A DNA stretch of 64,000 nucleotides, from NCBI GenBank assembly GCA_963669155.1, contig OZ022577.1, positions 28,211,237 to 28,275,236 of the forward strand, read 5' to 3'. This DNA is from Arbacia lixula. Its lineage: Eukaryota > Echinodermata > Echinoidea > Arbacioida > Arbaciidae. Position 1 is the stretch's first letter. The number at the start of each line of letters is the position of its first letter. The notes beneath the pieces were generated by a model that saw only the letters and a program-made list of their open reading frames with translations, made no database searches and was not told the DNA's origin. Made by a program: the position numbers and the translations under genes. Shown here piece after piece: positions 33,905 through 47,822 of this stretch.

Positions 33905-36900
33905 CTACACAGAACACATGCAACATCACAGAAATAATAAAATAACAGGTCAATAGATAGATACCTGAACCCTCTCAGTACCAAGCCAAAAAAAGCCCAT
34001 TGACTTAATACATATTTCATGTAATTTTGGCGTTGATGAGGTTAAGTGAAATAACATGTACGAACTACAATTCACGCATCAAGGGGATGTGGATATTGGT
34101 CAAAAAGAATTACACATTATTATAGCAACTACAGTGGAGCCTGAGATCAAGTGCACAGTGATTGCAATCAAATGCAATCAGCTACATATATTGACTGCAG
34201 TCTGACTGCAATAGATTGCAATCAGCTGTGACGTTGATCTCAGGCCCAATTGTATGTATACCACATGACATGATTAAAGACAGGTGTCCCATTTGCAAAA
34301 GACATGAAACTTGGCAGGAATCAACAGTATACCCTAATAACGTGTATGAAATTTCATAGGCAAAGCTTCACAAACACTATTAGGTCAAGTGAAAAATTTT
34401 CCTTGTTTACGTTTGAATGGCACCAACTATAGTCTACCTTCATAATCGATTGTCCCTGTCAGTGCCCGATCCGGGAATTGCTCACATTGAACACATGCAC
34501 TGCGGAGCTGACTGGTGCGGACAATAGCGCACAGCGGTCGCCAGTCTCTATGCTATAGGTTTCGGTTGACCCACCCAAAACCTCCTCAAAACGTAGCGAT
34601 ATAATTTTGCTCAAAGTCAGGTTCCAATTCTATTATTGGGAGGATAGTTCTAATACAGAATCTTCTTCCAATTTTTTGTGATTTTTAGAAGAAAAAGAAT
34701 TGACCTGCAAAACACCTTGTCTTTAAACTCTGACTGAACATCACACACACAGCTCTGTTTTCCATTACAATGCGAACCATCAGTGGTAAATTTTTTTTTT
34801 TTTTACCATTCTGCTATTGATACTACTGTCATGAAGGGTGCATGGTTGACTTAGGTTATTGTTAATAAGTGCACCAAAAGTTGAACACCAGCAGCATACC
34901 TAGCCATGTGAAGCCTTTGTATTGAACATAGCTGAGGTATGCCTGGCATGTCACCATCAGCTTTGCCTTTAAACAAAAAGGGAAAATTTCACCTATGGGG
35001 CTTTGTGCAGCTTGTGCCATGCATGTGTAAATAGATAATTTCCTTATTTTGATTTAAATGCTAATGAGTTTTACAACTTGTTTGTAAAATCTAATATTCC
35101 ACATCTTTTTCATATTTCTGCCGTTAGTTATGATGTTTATATGTCCATATAACGTTTCAATGAAATTCCTAAAACTTGAAATTGTTTTTTGAAACAGCAG
35201 TTACCACAGTGGTATGGCTCAATTGTGTCCTATAGGGTAATTTAAGTTTATTCATAACCTGTGGTCTATTGTACAAACAGCAGATTGTATGGGAGTCATG
35301 CTACTTAGTATCTGGGTGGAAAAGAGCCAGCTTGCGTATCAGCAAGCTCAGTAAAAAAATAGGTTAAAGCAAATTTCATGTCAAGGAGATGGTTAATACT
35401 ATGGCGTGATATTCAACCAATCATATCAAATGATATTTTTCAAATGAGGTCTATAAAAATTCCAAAGCCCACACTAAAAATAATGTTTTTTCATACCATC
35501 AAGCTTCAGCCTATTATGAATACCCTGTTTGATTTTCTTTCATTACGTACAATATATTATATGATGTTTCTTTGGGCTTTCAATCCATCAAATTTGGTGT
35601 ATTATGAATAGCCCGTTACTTGAACTTCATTCATTTTTGTTTTATCAATGTGTAGAATATCTGCACTTTGTTCCAATTAACACATGTACTGTTGTATTCT
35701 CATCTGATGTATTGGAAATAAAGCAGAAAAATAAATAAATCAAATCAAAATCAAATAATGATAAATCAAGTAAGAGCATGATGAACGGAACAATAATGAA
35801 ATCTTCATGCTAGATATTTTTAAAGCTAATTGAGATATATTTACATGTTCTAATGTGCAATCTCCATCTATAAGTACACACACAAATTCATGTATTATTA
35901 TAATAAAAACCATGTGGAACAATATTTTCAAAAGAAGCATACAGTACAATTTTGTTTGTTTCTTAGTAAGCTTTTGCCATTGTCTATGAGACAATAGCAC
36001 TTCCTCTAACAAGTTTTTGTCATGAGATCGGCAGCTCGAAAGTTGCTCATTTAAAATAATGTCTAAACATAGAGCACATACCTGCTCCTCCATCTTGCCC
36101 ACTGGCGGATAGGCAATCCTCTTGGCAAACTTGTAGACGGTGAGAAGAAACACAAGGATGCCGATTGCAAAGATGATCCACTTGACAATCATCGCGATGT
36201 AGGCAGTCAAGACAAAGCCCGTCTTGTAGTAGTTAAGTATTCGGTCATTGGCTTCAACGCTCTGACACATGCCCAGGAAGATATGCAAAGAAAAATCAAT
36301 TTAGAAAGAAATCTTGCATCAGCTTGTAGTAGTTGCATCAGTCTTGTAGTAGTTAAGCATTCGGTCATTGGCTTCAACGCTCTGGCACATACCCGGGAAG
36401 AAATGCAAAGAAAAATCAATTTAGAAAGAAATCTTACATCAGCTTGAGAATGCAATGTTCCATTAAAGCTGTGTAAGAGTAAGTCCACCCTAAATTGAAG
36501 TTGGTTTTGATAAAAGCAGAAACATAAGTAAAGGTTTGACAAAAATCAAATGATAAGAGTGTTATGATCTCTTTAATTCTTTATTTTCTGCTGCCATGAG
36601 TGAGTTCCTCTCCCATATCTTGTGTACTAATTTTGTTGAAAATATCAATTTTCTAAAATAAAAATATGCATTATTTTACATGCACATTTGAAATATTATT
36701 ACAAATGTTTTTTTGTTCACCCATACCTATATACATTGTATATGATAAAGATTTAATCCTTCATCAAAAACAGAAAAAGAGTAATTTATGGAATTATAAG
36801 CACTTCCCTATCCTTTCACAAATTTCTGTCAAACCTCCACCAATATGTTTCTTTCATGTGTCTGACTTAATTTGAGCCAATCTACCTTCAGAATGGACTT

Positions 36901-39900
36901 TCCCTGTAACTTCAACAATGATATCAAGATAGTTTGAAGACCTCATATCTTATTAAATTTAACATAACATGAAAGCATGCATAAAATTAACACTTATATC
37001 AAATCACACTTATATTTTCTGCTTTAAATTCCTCAAGAATATTTTTATTCAAGTATTCTCCATATATGGCTAAATAAACCCAACTTTTTCAGGGTTAATA
37101 AAGAGATACTTGAGGGAGAAGCATCACGCACAATCTCTGGTCAGTTTCTGTCCCTCGGGTAGGATGTTAAACAGAGGTCGATGTAAGGATCGGCCACACT
37201 CTACACACGTTAAAGAACCCACTTCACTTCTTGACTATTAAAGAGCAGGATGAAAACTTGTTTGAGAGAGCCTACACTGCAAAACGGGTGAGAGATGCCG
37301 AGCCCTCATAGTTCACCCCAGAAGGCCATATAATCCTACAAATGGCATCATACGGGCATTAAGTGTGCCATACTAATTAATGATAACCTGGACCACGTTG
37401 CATAAGACTTACTTTAATGGAAAATACCATGGTAACATCGCTTAACAGCCAATCAAACGCAAGGTTCCCATAGAAGCTGCCATTGGTAGCAAAGTTACCA
37501 TTGAAGTTTAAGTTTTATGCAACAGGGCCCTGGTCAGTTCTACTCACCTGCTCAAACCAAAGCACAGGCATCATCATGTTGCGGACATTCTCCACCTCCC
37601 TAAAGCAACAGAGATGAGAGAGAGTAAATGTAAATGGGGATCATGAGTACCAGTGTCCTGGTAATACATACATCTACAATAAATTGTTTCAAACTAGTTT
37701 TCAGCTTTTTCGAGTTATATGTTTCGCCAAAATATCTGAAACATTTCATTCCATGGGATCACTGTTTAGGAGATCCCCATAGTTTACATATGTTAAAACT
37801 TAATTTGATCGTTAGAATAAGTACCCACAATTAAATCAAAATGACCTTAAAGGTTTGAGGTAGTTGTTGGAATGATTACGGCCTATAATCATGGCAGATC
37901 CATTCTACCGTCATCACCAGGTCCGGATTTCACTTCTTTTCAATGATTTTCAAAATTTTGAGATGCATCCTTCCTGGTATCCTGAAATAAAACCACAATA
38001 GGACCCATGGTAGAGGTAGAACAGCGCTCTTACTGATTACAGATCCCATAATCTCTAGTTGTACTTACCTTTCAGACATCAATCATACTTGAGTACAGGC
38101 TTGTTCGAAAACAGATACTTGAGATATGGAGCGCACTGATAACATTGTGTGTGGAGAGAAGGTCAACAGGAAGCAAGGACAAACTAAAGCAGGTTGACTG
38201 CCACACAATCAATGAATATGCCTCCACCTTGATGTTAGATAATGTTTTGATTTAAAAATCATCAATGGTCAGAAAACTTGTGTGTTTGGTTGAAACTGGA
38301 CCAGTGGGTCCCTAATTATTGCCAAAATGTATTCACCTTTGACCTCTTATCTCATCAATCTATAACATCTCTGTACCACATCTGGTTGAAATTGGATCAT
38401 GGTATTTAAATTTATAAGCAAAGGTATCATATTGGGCCTTTTTTGTATAATTTTGAAAAAGGTCATTGAGCTTTGACCTCAGAATAATTTGACCTCATGT
38501 TGTATGGCATTGGGTGGAAACTGAAACAATGCAATTTTGGTTATTGCAAAAAATATCACTTTGGGGCCATTTTAGCCAATTTCTTCTTAAAGTTGTCAAA
38601 TAATTCAACCTCTCTTCACGCTTGATCAGTGAACAGTGACTGATCAGTGACTGATCAGTGAAACAAACAGGGGAAGAGTGGTGAGGTGTTTAAAGATTTA
38701 CAAGAGAAGAGAAAACAAATTTTTATCTTACAAGAAAGGATGTGAGACAGGCACACGGATCTCCCCTGGTTATTAAAAAGACCTTGAGAACTTAAGAGGG
38801 TGTGTGAAGATAAAGGTCACCTGCAGACGATCCGATCAGTCTTACAACTCTGAAAATTGCTAAATCACAGAACACGATCTCTGGACTTGTGGAAGAAGGT
38901 TACATCACATTTCCAATCGTACGCCCTTATAGCCACAGAATCTTGGCATAAACGTAACTTCTGCGGTGGCCTCAAGACCTTGGGAACTTTGTGAGGTATA
39001 TGAAAATTTACAGCAGAGATGGATAAAGAGAATGTGTTCTTACATAAGGCCCTGGGAACATGACAAGGTGTGTGAAGACTTAATAAAGGAGAAAGGGATC
39101 GAGAAAATATGATCTTACATAAGGCCTTGAACTCATGGCAAAGTGTGTGAAGATTTAATAAAGGAGAAAGGGACAGAGTGAATGTGATCTTACCTCAGGC
39201 CTTGGATATCTGTTTGCAAGGTGTGTGATGACTTACAGGAAAAAGGTATAGAGAGAATGTAAGAATTTGGGAACTTGGAAAGTTGTGTGAAGACTAAAAG
39301 GAGAAAGGGACGGAGGGGGAATGTAATCTTACGTCAGGTCTGGCACCGGCACAGTCTCCATGCTGATCTGAAGCCTCATCTTGAGAATGTAGGGCATGCC
39401 CATCAGCTGTAGCAGCACAGAAACAGGAAGCAGGGGAATGGGAGAAAGAGGGCATACGTGAGAGCAGGCATGGGAGGGAGGAAGGAAGTGAAGGTAATTC
39501 ATGCATAGGATATCAACCATTCAGTCAACAGTGTGAAAGTTTGGTGTTACGGCACTGACCCTGATGGAGGTATGAAAATATACCACCACCAGACTACGTC
39601 CATGCACCACACACAACCATGCAGTCTGTTAAATACTTCAACAAGATGCACATGATATGCATGATTTGATTACTATTATCATGCTCTACATGTATGCTCT
39701 ACAGTAAAGGGCCCAGCTCACAAACAAATTTCATCTTTTGTTTGATATTGCATTTCTTTCTTTGTTTTTCACAATAGTTGAAATATATCAAAGGAACTGA
39801 ATACAGCTACAGCTAAGTCAGTGATGTGACTTATCATGTCATAGGTAATGGAGAGTAAAGATGGTGAAGATAACAGGTCCAAGAACACTACTAACACAAG

Positions 39901-42900
39901 GTTTAAAATGCAGTCATATTTTTTTCACCCCTCAGTTCTTCCAGAAGCGTGTAACAAGTCTGTGATTTAGACTACTGAATAAACATGAAAAAAGAACAAC
40001 TACCGGTATACTTGGCTAAGAGCCAGTTTTAAAGTACAATACAAGTACATGTACCATACTTGACTCTGTAGATTCCATGTTGTTTAGGCCCTTAACTCAC
40101 TTCTAGATTTTATCTTCTAGATACACCACAACAAAAAAACATTCATAAATATTCCTCACCCCTTTGTCCGTTTTCCTAAAGGTTGGGCCACTAATTTTAG
40201 AATTTGTTTCTTTCTTGTTGTTCACATTCCATTTGTACCCCTTTTTCCTGCATTTTGAATTGCATGAAAGCCCACAATGGATTATCCATACAATGGGATG
40301 TCTGTGATGATCTTGCCATCACACACAGAGCCTCGTATTATAAAGTAGTGCTATCAATCTGAACTGCATGATTGCAAGTCCAATCCCCTATCTCTAATTG
40401 TGAGTTACAATGGACATCCCAGGCAAGTTGAGATTCATCACAATTCTTTTTAAAAGGAAAGTCCACCTGATGTCAAGTTGGTTTTAAATATAGCAGAAAA
40501 ATGAAAACAAGACATTAGTGAAGGTTTGATGAAAATCTGTCAAAGGATAAGAAAGATATGGTTTGTTTAATTTATAATTTTGTGACATCAAATGTGAAAT
40601 ACTCTCCCATATGTCATGTGCTGAATAACTCCATAAATTCCCCTACTTCTGGTTACTGATAAAGGAATAAATAATTTACTTAGAGGTATATGTGTAAAAT
40701 CATCTAATCAAATGATATATTAAATGTGCAGACTAAATGGTATATATCCTTTGAGAAAATGGCAATTTTTCAAAAGATCAGTTCACAACTTAAGGGATAG
40801 TATCTCCCAAGTGACATCACAAAAAAATAATTTGTGAAATCATAACTCTATTATCATTCATGGATTTTTGTCAAACCTTCACAAATTGTTTCTTTCATGT
40901 TTTTGCTTTCATTCAAACCAACTTAATTTCAGGTTAGACTTTCCCCTTTAAGACATGGTCCATGGACTCTATCTAACAAAGCACTTGAGGGCACTCACTG
41001 GTTCTATCTCCATGTAGTGCTGGTGGTATTTGGCCTGAGGATCTAAGCCCCCGACAGCCTCGTAGAGGGCAGGGTCTCCCTGGAAGAAGTGAGGGTTGGA
41101 GATGGCTGATGGACTTCCTGCATGGGTGAAGAGACGTGGGGGAGGGATGGAAGTGGAAAGAGAGGGGGAAGAGAGGAATAGAGAGAGGGGGGGGGGAGAA
41201 GGAAGGAAAGGAAGGAGGGATAGAATGAAAGAGGTAAGGAGGAGAGGGTGGAAAAAGGGAAGGGAGGAAAGGAAAGAAAGACCCCCAAAAAAGGGGAAAA
41301 AAAGCATAAAGCATAAAACATAGGCAGGTGTAAGGCGTACCCAGTGCTCATTTTATAACGCATCATCACAATTTGTTTTGTGTGTGCAACATACATCTCT
41401 CTGCACCAGCAAGGCACAACCAATCCTGCCGAGAGGCCAGGCATGATATTGGGGCACCAGAACAAAAAAGCAGGTCAAGTATGACAGGGCAAAGGCCAAG
41501 TTTTGTCGTGCCTGGTTGCTGCACTTGAGGACAGCATATAATTGCCACACGTGCTGTGATAGCATAAACACAAAGCCCATATTTTACACTTCTCATGGAC
41601 AACTCAAGGAAAGTTCATTGACCCTTAACCTCACGCACTTTCAGGCATCACTGTTGCTACTATAAACATCTACACAATGCAGAAGAAAGCTGAGATCAAC
41701 CTCCTAGTGCAGACAGTCAAATGCGAGGCATAATATTGTGATGTAACATGATTTTGTGTGATATCCTTTGGGGTAATATCGCACAACATACTTTTGTGCA
41801 ATCATGGGAGAGGTTTACGATACACCATGTGTAAAGTCCTGGAAGGACTGAGATGAGAAAAGGTGGATAGAATTGGAGGTAAATTGGAAAGGCGAGAAAG
41901 TGGAGAATTCGAAAGTAGAGTATTCTTTCAAAATGAGCGCATGTAGTCCATAAAAGGACTGTAAACCAGGAGAGAAGTAGAGAAGTAAACTCAACGTTTT
42001 TCGTGCTATATTGTGTAATGTGTTTTTGTGTGATTTTGTGCAACACACTTGTGTGTGATATTGTACATATGCTTTGGTGTGATATTGTGCAACATGATTT
42101 TGAGTAACATTGTGTAATGTGTTTTTGAGCGATTTTGCGCAACACGCTTACGTGTGATAGTTTGCACATGGTATTTTTTCGCCAAGGTTTTCACATCAAC
42201 AATGATGAGAGCCCGAAAGCCAAAGATTTGTTATCACCAATTAAAACCATGTGCCAAGTTAGTTTGAAACAAATTAAACAGAGATACCAATGACTGTGCC
42301 ACCCCATGAAATAATGATGTCTTTGTTTTGTACCAGCTTCACAGGCAAGACAAAGTAAACAATGCCATTGACACACTGATAACTCCCAAGGAGATATACG
42401 TGCCACTTCAAGAGTTTGCACAAAACAATGGTAAAATCGTGAAGATATCAAAATGTTAACAATGCTTCAACTTGAATTATGGACAAACTAGAAATACCAC
42501 CTGCTAAGGAGCTGCAAAGTAAATATAATTTGGCATAATGAGTATGGGATTGCTCTAGATAAATGTCCATGTCATTGTCTCTCTTCAGTCATAAAAAGTT
42601 GGATGAGTCGCTACACATTATCAGCAAATATCGTGCAAAGAGTTTTTTTATCTGATATTGTTGTTCATTTGCAAGATAAATATCTAAATATCTTTATTCA
42701 AAGGACCTAACCACGTTTTGAAAACACCAATGGCTTACTATGCATTTTAATGCTAATGGTAATGAAAGAGAGAGATTAATTAGTCAAACCTGTTACTACA
42801 GAGAGCACCAGTAAAACAAAGATAAAGATCTTATTCTTTAAATATTTCCGGATTCTTGCGGCCTACGTCAAGTCTTCTTTTCTGCATACTTTCAAGTGAA

Positions 42901-45900
42901 ATACATGTAATTCATATTATTGTAATTTAATGATTATTTAATTAACAATTATTGTAATTGCCATTAAAGTGTTTTTTTAACTTTCTTTGTAACTTATGAA
43001 TATCAATTTATTTTGTTTGTATGGTAAATATAATTATGATGAAAGGAAATTAATGTTTCAAATGGAATAAAATTGAATGCATTCTTCAGGCATGAAGTAC
43101 ACCATGAAATTAATATAGGTAAGAGAATCTGGGTTTAACTGACTCATGTCATAGATCTATGTAATCAATGTAATACTAACTATTAATATTTTTTTCTGCA
43201 ATGCTTCTCACTTCAAAATTTCTTGTCAAACAATTGTTTATCCATGATTTAAAATGAGTCATAATAGGTGATTTGTCCTTACCAAATCGACAAGGATCCT
43301 GCCTCATGATGCCTGACGGCCCACACAGATCATGGTCCTTCTTGCAGAAGCCTGCGTTGGGAGGGTAGTCCGACCCATTGCTGTACGCGTAGGACGCCAG
43401 AGTAAACTTCAGCAAGGGCACGTCTTTGAACACAGTGTCCTTCTCATACAGGTATGGCACAGACCTTGTATGGGTTGAAAATAAACAAGGGATGTATGAA
43501 GGAAGGTATTGCAATGCTCTAAAAAAAGAAATATGTTATTAAACTAAAAGAAGAAAGATGAAACCCTCTCAAGCAGAAATTGTCAAAGCATATATCTTTC
43601 AAAACGTAGTGTTGCTTTATAAACAAAACAAAAAATCCTGTTTGCAAATATGCATTTACTGTTTTCCTTGACTTGAAAATTTGTATTACTAAAATACCTC
43701 AATAATGCAACTGAGGAACATCCTTGATCTCCTGTCAACATACTCAATTCAAGTATCCTTGTTAGTGCCCTTCTTCTAAACACTGAACATTTGCATCGAC
43801 ACTAACATGCTTAAGGTAATGATCCCAAACAGTCTCTGGCAAGCATCAATTTACATGTCACGTTGCGTGCTACGAATGGCATTACAGTTTGACACAATTC
43901 ATCTCATTTTATACCACCATCTTTCTGAAAGATTTAACAATGAGTCAATGATTGTGGCAGTCAGCAACGGGAAGAGCGATGTCACCTCCCTTCCTCAGAT
44001 TCAAGTCTAGGTCTGTCCATGTCTGAAATGTTGAACCCCTTCACAACTGGTTGTTGAACTCAATCACAACTTTCAGCTAATCATGTAAAGTGTGCATACT
44101 TTTATCATGGCGAGATTGCAGCCGACTAAATATAAATCATGATAAATAATTCCTCTCATGTGAAGATCTCTAGAAAGATATAAAATCTTGAACTCCAGAC
44201 AAATAGGTCTGATTAGGAAGCTGCTGTTACATGTATGTCACATGTAAAGCACATCTATTCACACCAATAACAATATTATGGCTGATTTCCAGCTCAAGGA
44301 GATCAGTTTGTACATCATACTTTTTTTTATCATTTGTTCTCTTTAAATGTGTACATGTACATGCAGCATTTGTTGTGTATTCATTTCTTTATGATACTCT
44401 TATCGTTTTACGTTGAATGGTAAATTCACAAACTGAAGTGAAGGAATGAAATGAAACTTGTATAGTTCTAAGTTCTAGAATAAAATATTGTACTGCTTAC
44501 TGGTTGCATACATGTTATTCTTGTAAGCCAACATTTCACCAGGGGCCTTGGCACAAAAGAGAAACGTTTCGAGGGAAAAATATCCACTTAAGTATCAACA
44601 TTTAGTTTATATTCATATGGTAGGGGAACAAATAGGTCTGAATTCTACACAAACTCATCAAGCCATGTCTGCTACCAATGAATCAAGCTATAAATCTATA
44701 CAGATGATGATCTGTTGCCAAACAAAAAGGGTAACAGTTGTGAATACATTACAGAAATGGCTTCTTAGATCAGACGGAAATTACATTATTTACCTGCACA
44801 AATCTGGATGAAAAAGGTACAGCTTTTCAGCTCTTGATATGTACGGGTGATACATTGTCCCATCTGTGAAGTTGAACATAAAGGTTTAGTGTAAGTCACA
44901 ACCTTTCAGACTCCTAAATTTTACCAACTGATTTACACAAAACAAACAATTGGATAATTGTTAATGTCAATAATTGAAATAACTTACACAACGGAGACCT
45001 AAAGTATAATATCACATAAGATGTCAATATGAAATCTGATGTAACAAAACCTAAGATGAGAGGCATTTGTTTTGCTATAAGATACAACCACTTCTCAAAA
45101 GATTGAACAATCTAACAATTTACAAGTTAATAAGTTATGAAATATTTTCCACTCCTCGAGATGAATTAGAATGTGACTGCAGAGTTGTCCACAGAGTTGG
45201 GATGACCACGACACACATTCACCCTTAAAGGTCCCCTATCATCAAAATGTATGTCGACTTATATTGATGCAACATAATATGTACATAACAAAATCACTAA
45301 CTGTTCAATGGAAATATGCGTCCTATATTTTAATATAATTTTTTCTTTATTTTTTCTCAGCACTGATAAGCCCCGCCTCCAAAATATCCTCCAACTCAAG
45401 ATTTCCCCCTGTGACATCATCAAAGGTAGAAATTAGCAGGATAATAAGCAGAACTTATGCACAAATTAAACATTGCAATGACTACCTCCACCTGCCCACA
45501 AGAGCATCACATGTCTTCACACAATACCATCTAACAACGTTTCATGTGGGAATAACCGTTTCCTTATGCCAGAAATGTGCTAGCTATGTGATGCTATTAT
45601 AAACACTTGTCGGTAGTCATTGCAATGTTAAGTCTGTGCATCAATTATGTCTATTATCCTGCTAATTTCTACCTTTGATGATGTCACAGAAGGAATCTTG
45701 AGTTGGAGGATATTTTGGAGGCGGGGCTTATCAGTGCTGAAAAAAAAATATAGAAAAATTATTTTAAAATAAAGGATACATATTTTCATTGAACAGTTAG
45801 GGATCTTGTTATATACATAAGTTGCATCAACAGAAGTAAACATGCATTTTGATGACAGGGGCCCTTTACTGTTCCACTAGTGGATTATGTCATCATTTAT

Positions 45901-47765
45901 ACATACAAATCCTAAAGAGCAGTATTTTATTTGACATATTAATGGTTCATACGGGAGGCCACACACCCCTTTGAGGTACATTGATTTGGAGGGTGCAGTT
46001 TTCATCAGGTCACTCTGAAGTCAATATGTTGCCAGAGACTATAACGTTTAACATGATTTTTATTTCTAAAATTGTTGTGTCTGACTATGAAACTTGTTTC
46101 AAGTTGTGAAAATATCAATTACTCTAAAAATGAAGTTCGATATCACTACATTTATCTAAAACTGTTATTATATTTTAACATGATTTCGTTATTTTTCATT
46201 TTGTTGGATAAAACTTGTTCCATGTGTCCCAGTTATCACAAACTTATTTAGGTCATGATATCAACTTTCTCGTGATACCAGAAACACCATACTTTGTGGG
46301 ATTAAAGGCAAGCAAACTTGACTTTGCAAAGAGGTGTATTATTCAATAAATAAAGGTTCACTCGCACTAAGCAGGATGTGACCACTCCAGTGACAGCATT
46401 CCTTTATTTCAATGGAGGTCACTGTCGTTTGTACTCATTTTTGTTCAATTATTGATTACTTCTACCAGCTTACATAACCCCGTATTCTGAATGTACATTA
46501 AACACAAACAGTTTATTACACCTGGACTACCTTTATGGGATGCCAAAAAACCCAAAATGAAACATTATCATTGATTTAATACAACTGATTTTTTCTTCAG
46601 AATCACTATGGTTTATTGGGTTTGTCCAGATAATCACAGTGAACAATTGAAATTCACCACAGGTGATTCTCTGATGAAAAATCAATGATTTTGTGATTGT
46701 GATTTCCGCCAATAAAGTCAGTCTACATTAAGTCCGTAGTTCAAGTTAAACCAACGTTGTGACTCCGGGCCAATGACTCTAACTCAATGTATATTAAGAC
46801 TTGCATGTATCTGCGCTGTAATATTGCATGTACACCGCTCTGCCGGTAACACGCAAAGAGTTAATATGTACACAATACCTCACCATCATCAATGCAGCTT
46901 TTCTTTGCATCACTGAACACATCGCTTCCTTTCGGCCTATTTGTTCTTTTTATCACTAGGCAATCTACTATCAGGAAGGGCCATGCTACTAATTTCATCA
47001 TCAGTTGTTTGTCATGCAAACTATTCAAATATTTGACATGTCACAGTCATAGCCGACCTTCTTGTATATGAGCGTGTGAGCCTTACAACTGGTGCTCTGC
47101 CAATGTGTTAATTGTCAAAGAAGACTGGTTTTACTTTACTTCATATAAAAGTGTGTGTGGGGGGGGGGGGGGAGGGGGGTCAAGGACGGGGAGCCTACTC
47201 TAGCCCTTGACCACCACTGACTCGCCTGTTCCACTGAAGTCATTGGCTTCTCCATACCACCAGGGCAGGGAGAGACCAAGCCATGGAAGCCTTCTCTACC
47301 TCCTGATTACCACTAACTCACCTGTTCCCTAGATGTCATTGGCTTCTTCATACCACTAGGGTGGGGGGGGGGGGGGGGCAAGGCCTGGGGAGCCTACTCT
47401 ACCCCCTGACTTTCACTGACTGACCTGTCCCATTGATATCATTGGCTTCTCCGTACCACCAAGGCAGGGAGAGACCAAGCCATGGAAGCCTTCTCTACCT
47501 CCTGACTTCCACTGACTCACCTGTCCCATTGATATCATTGGCTTCTCCGTACCACCAGGGAAGAGAGGCCATGCCCTGGAAGCGCTCTACCAGATTCACC
47601 AGGCTCCGGTTTGCTACCCCGTCGTTCACCGTGTACAGGTTATCTATGGTGTCATTAAACTGTCAGGAGCAGAGAGAAATTCACATCACAGCAAGGCTTA
47701 CAATAAAATACACCATTGCATGACAACAATATCACTTTGGATACGATGGCATTTAAAGGAGAGTC

Positions 47766-47822
<57 letters not shown>

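Noticed and set aside
33578-33956. 115- and 119-codon plus-strand frames
   Set aside because: Shadows of the 15-bp coding minisatellite in receptor exon 12; a period divisible by three leaves other frames open.
36207-36542. 111-codon minus frame with internal duplication
   Set aside because: Wrong-frame reading of the duplicated exon 11 edge.
40969-41465. Leu/Phe/Pro-rich minus frames of 112-140 codons
   Set aside because: They read through the polypyrimidine tract before exon 8; only 40999-41117 is coding.
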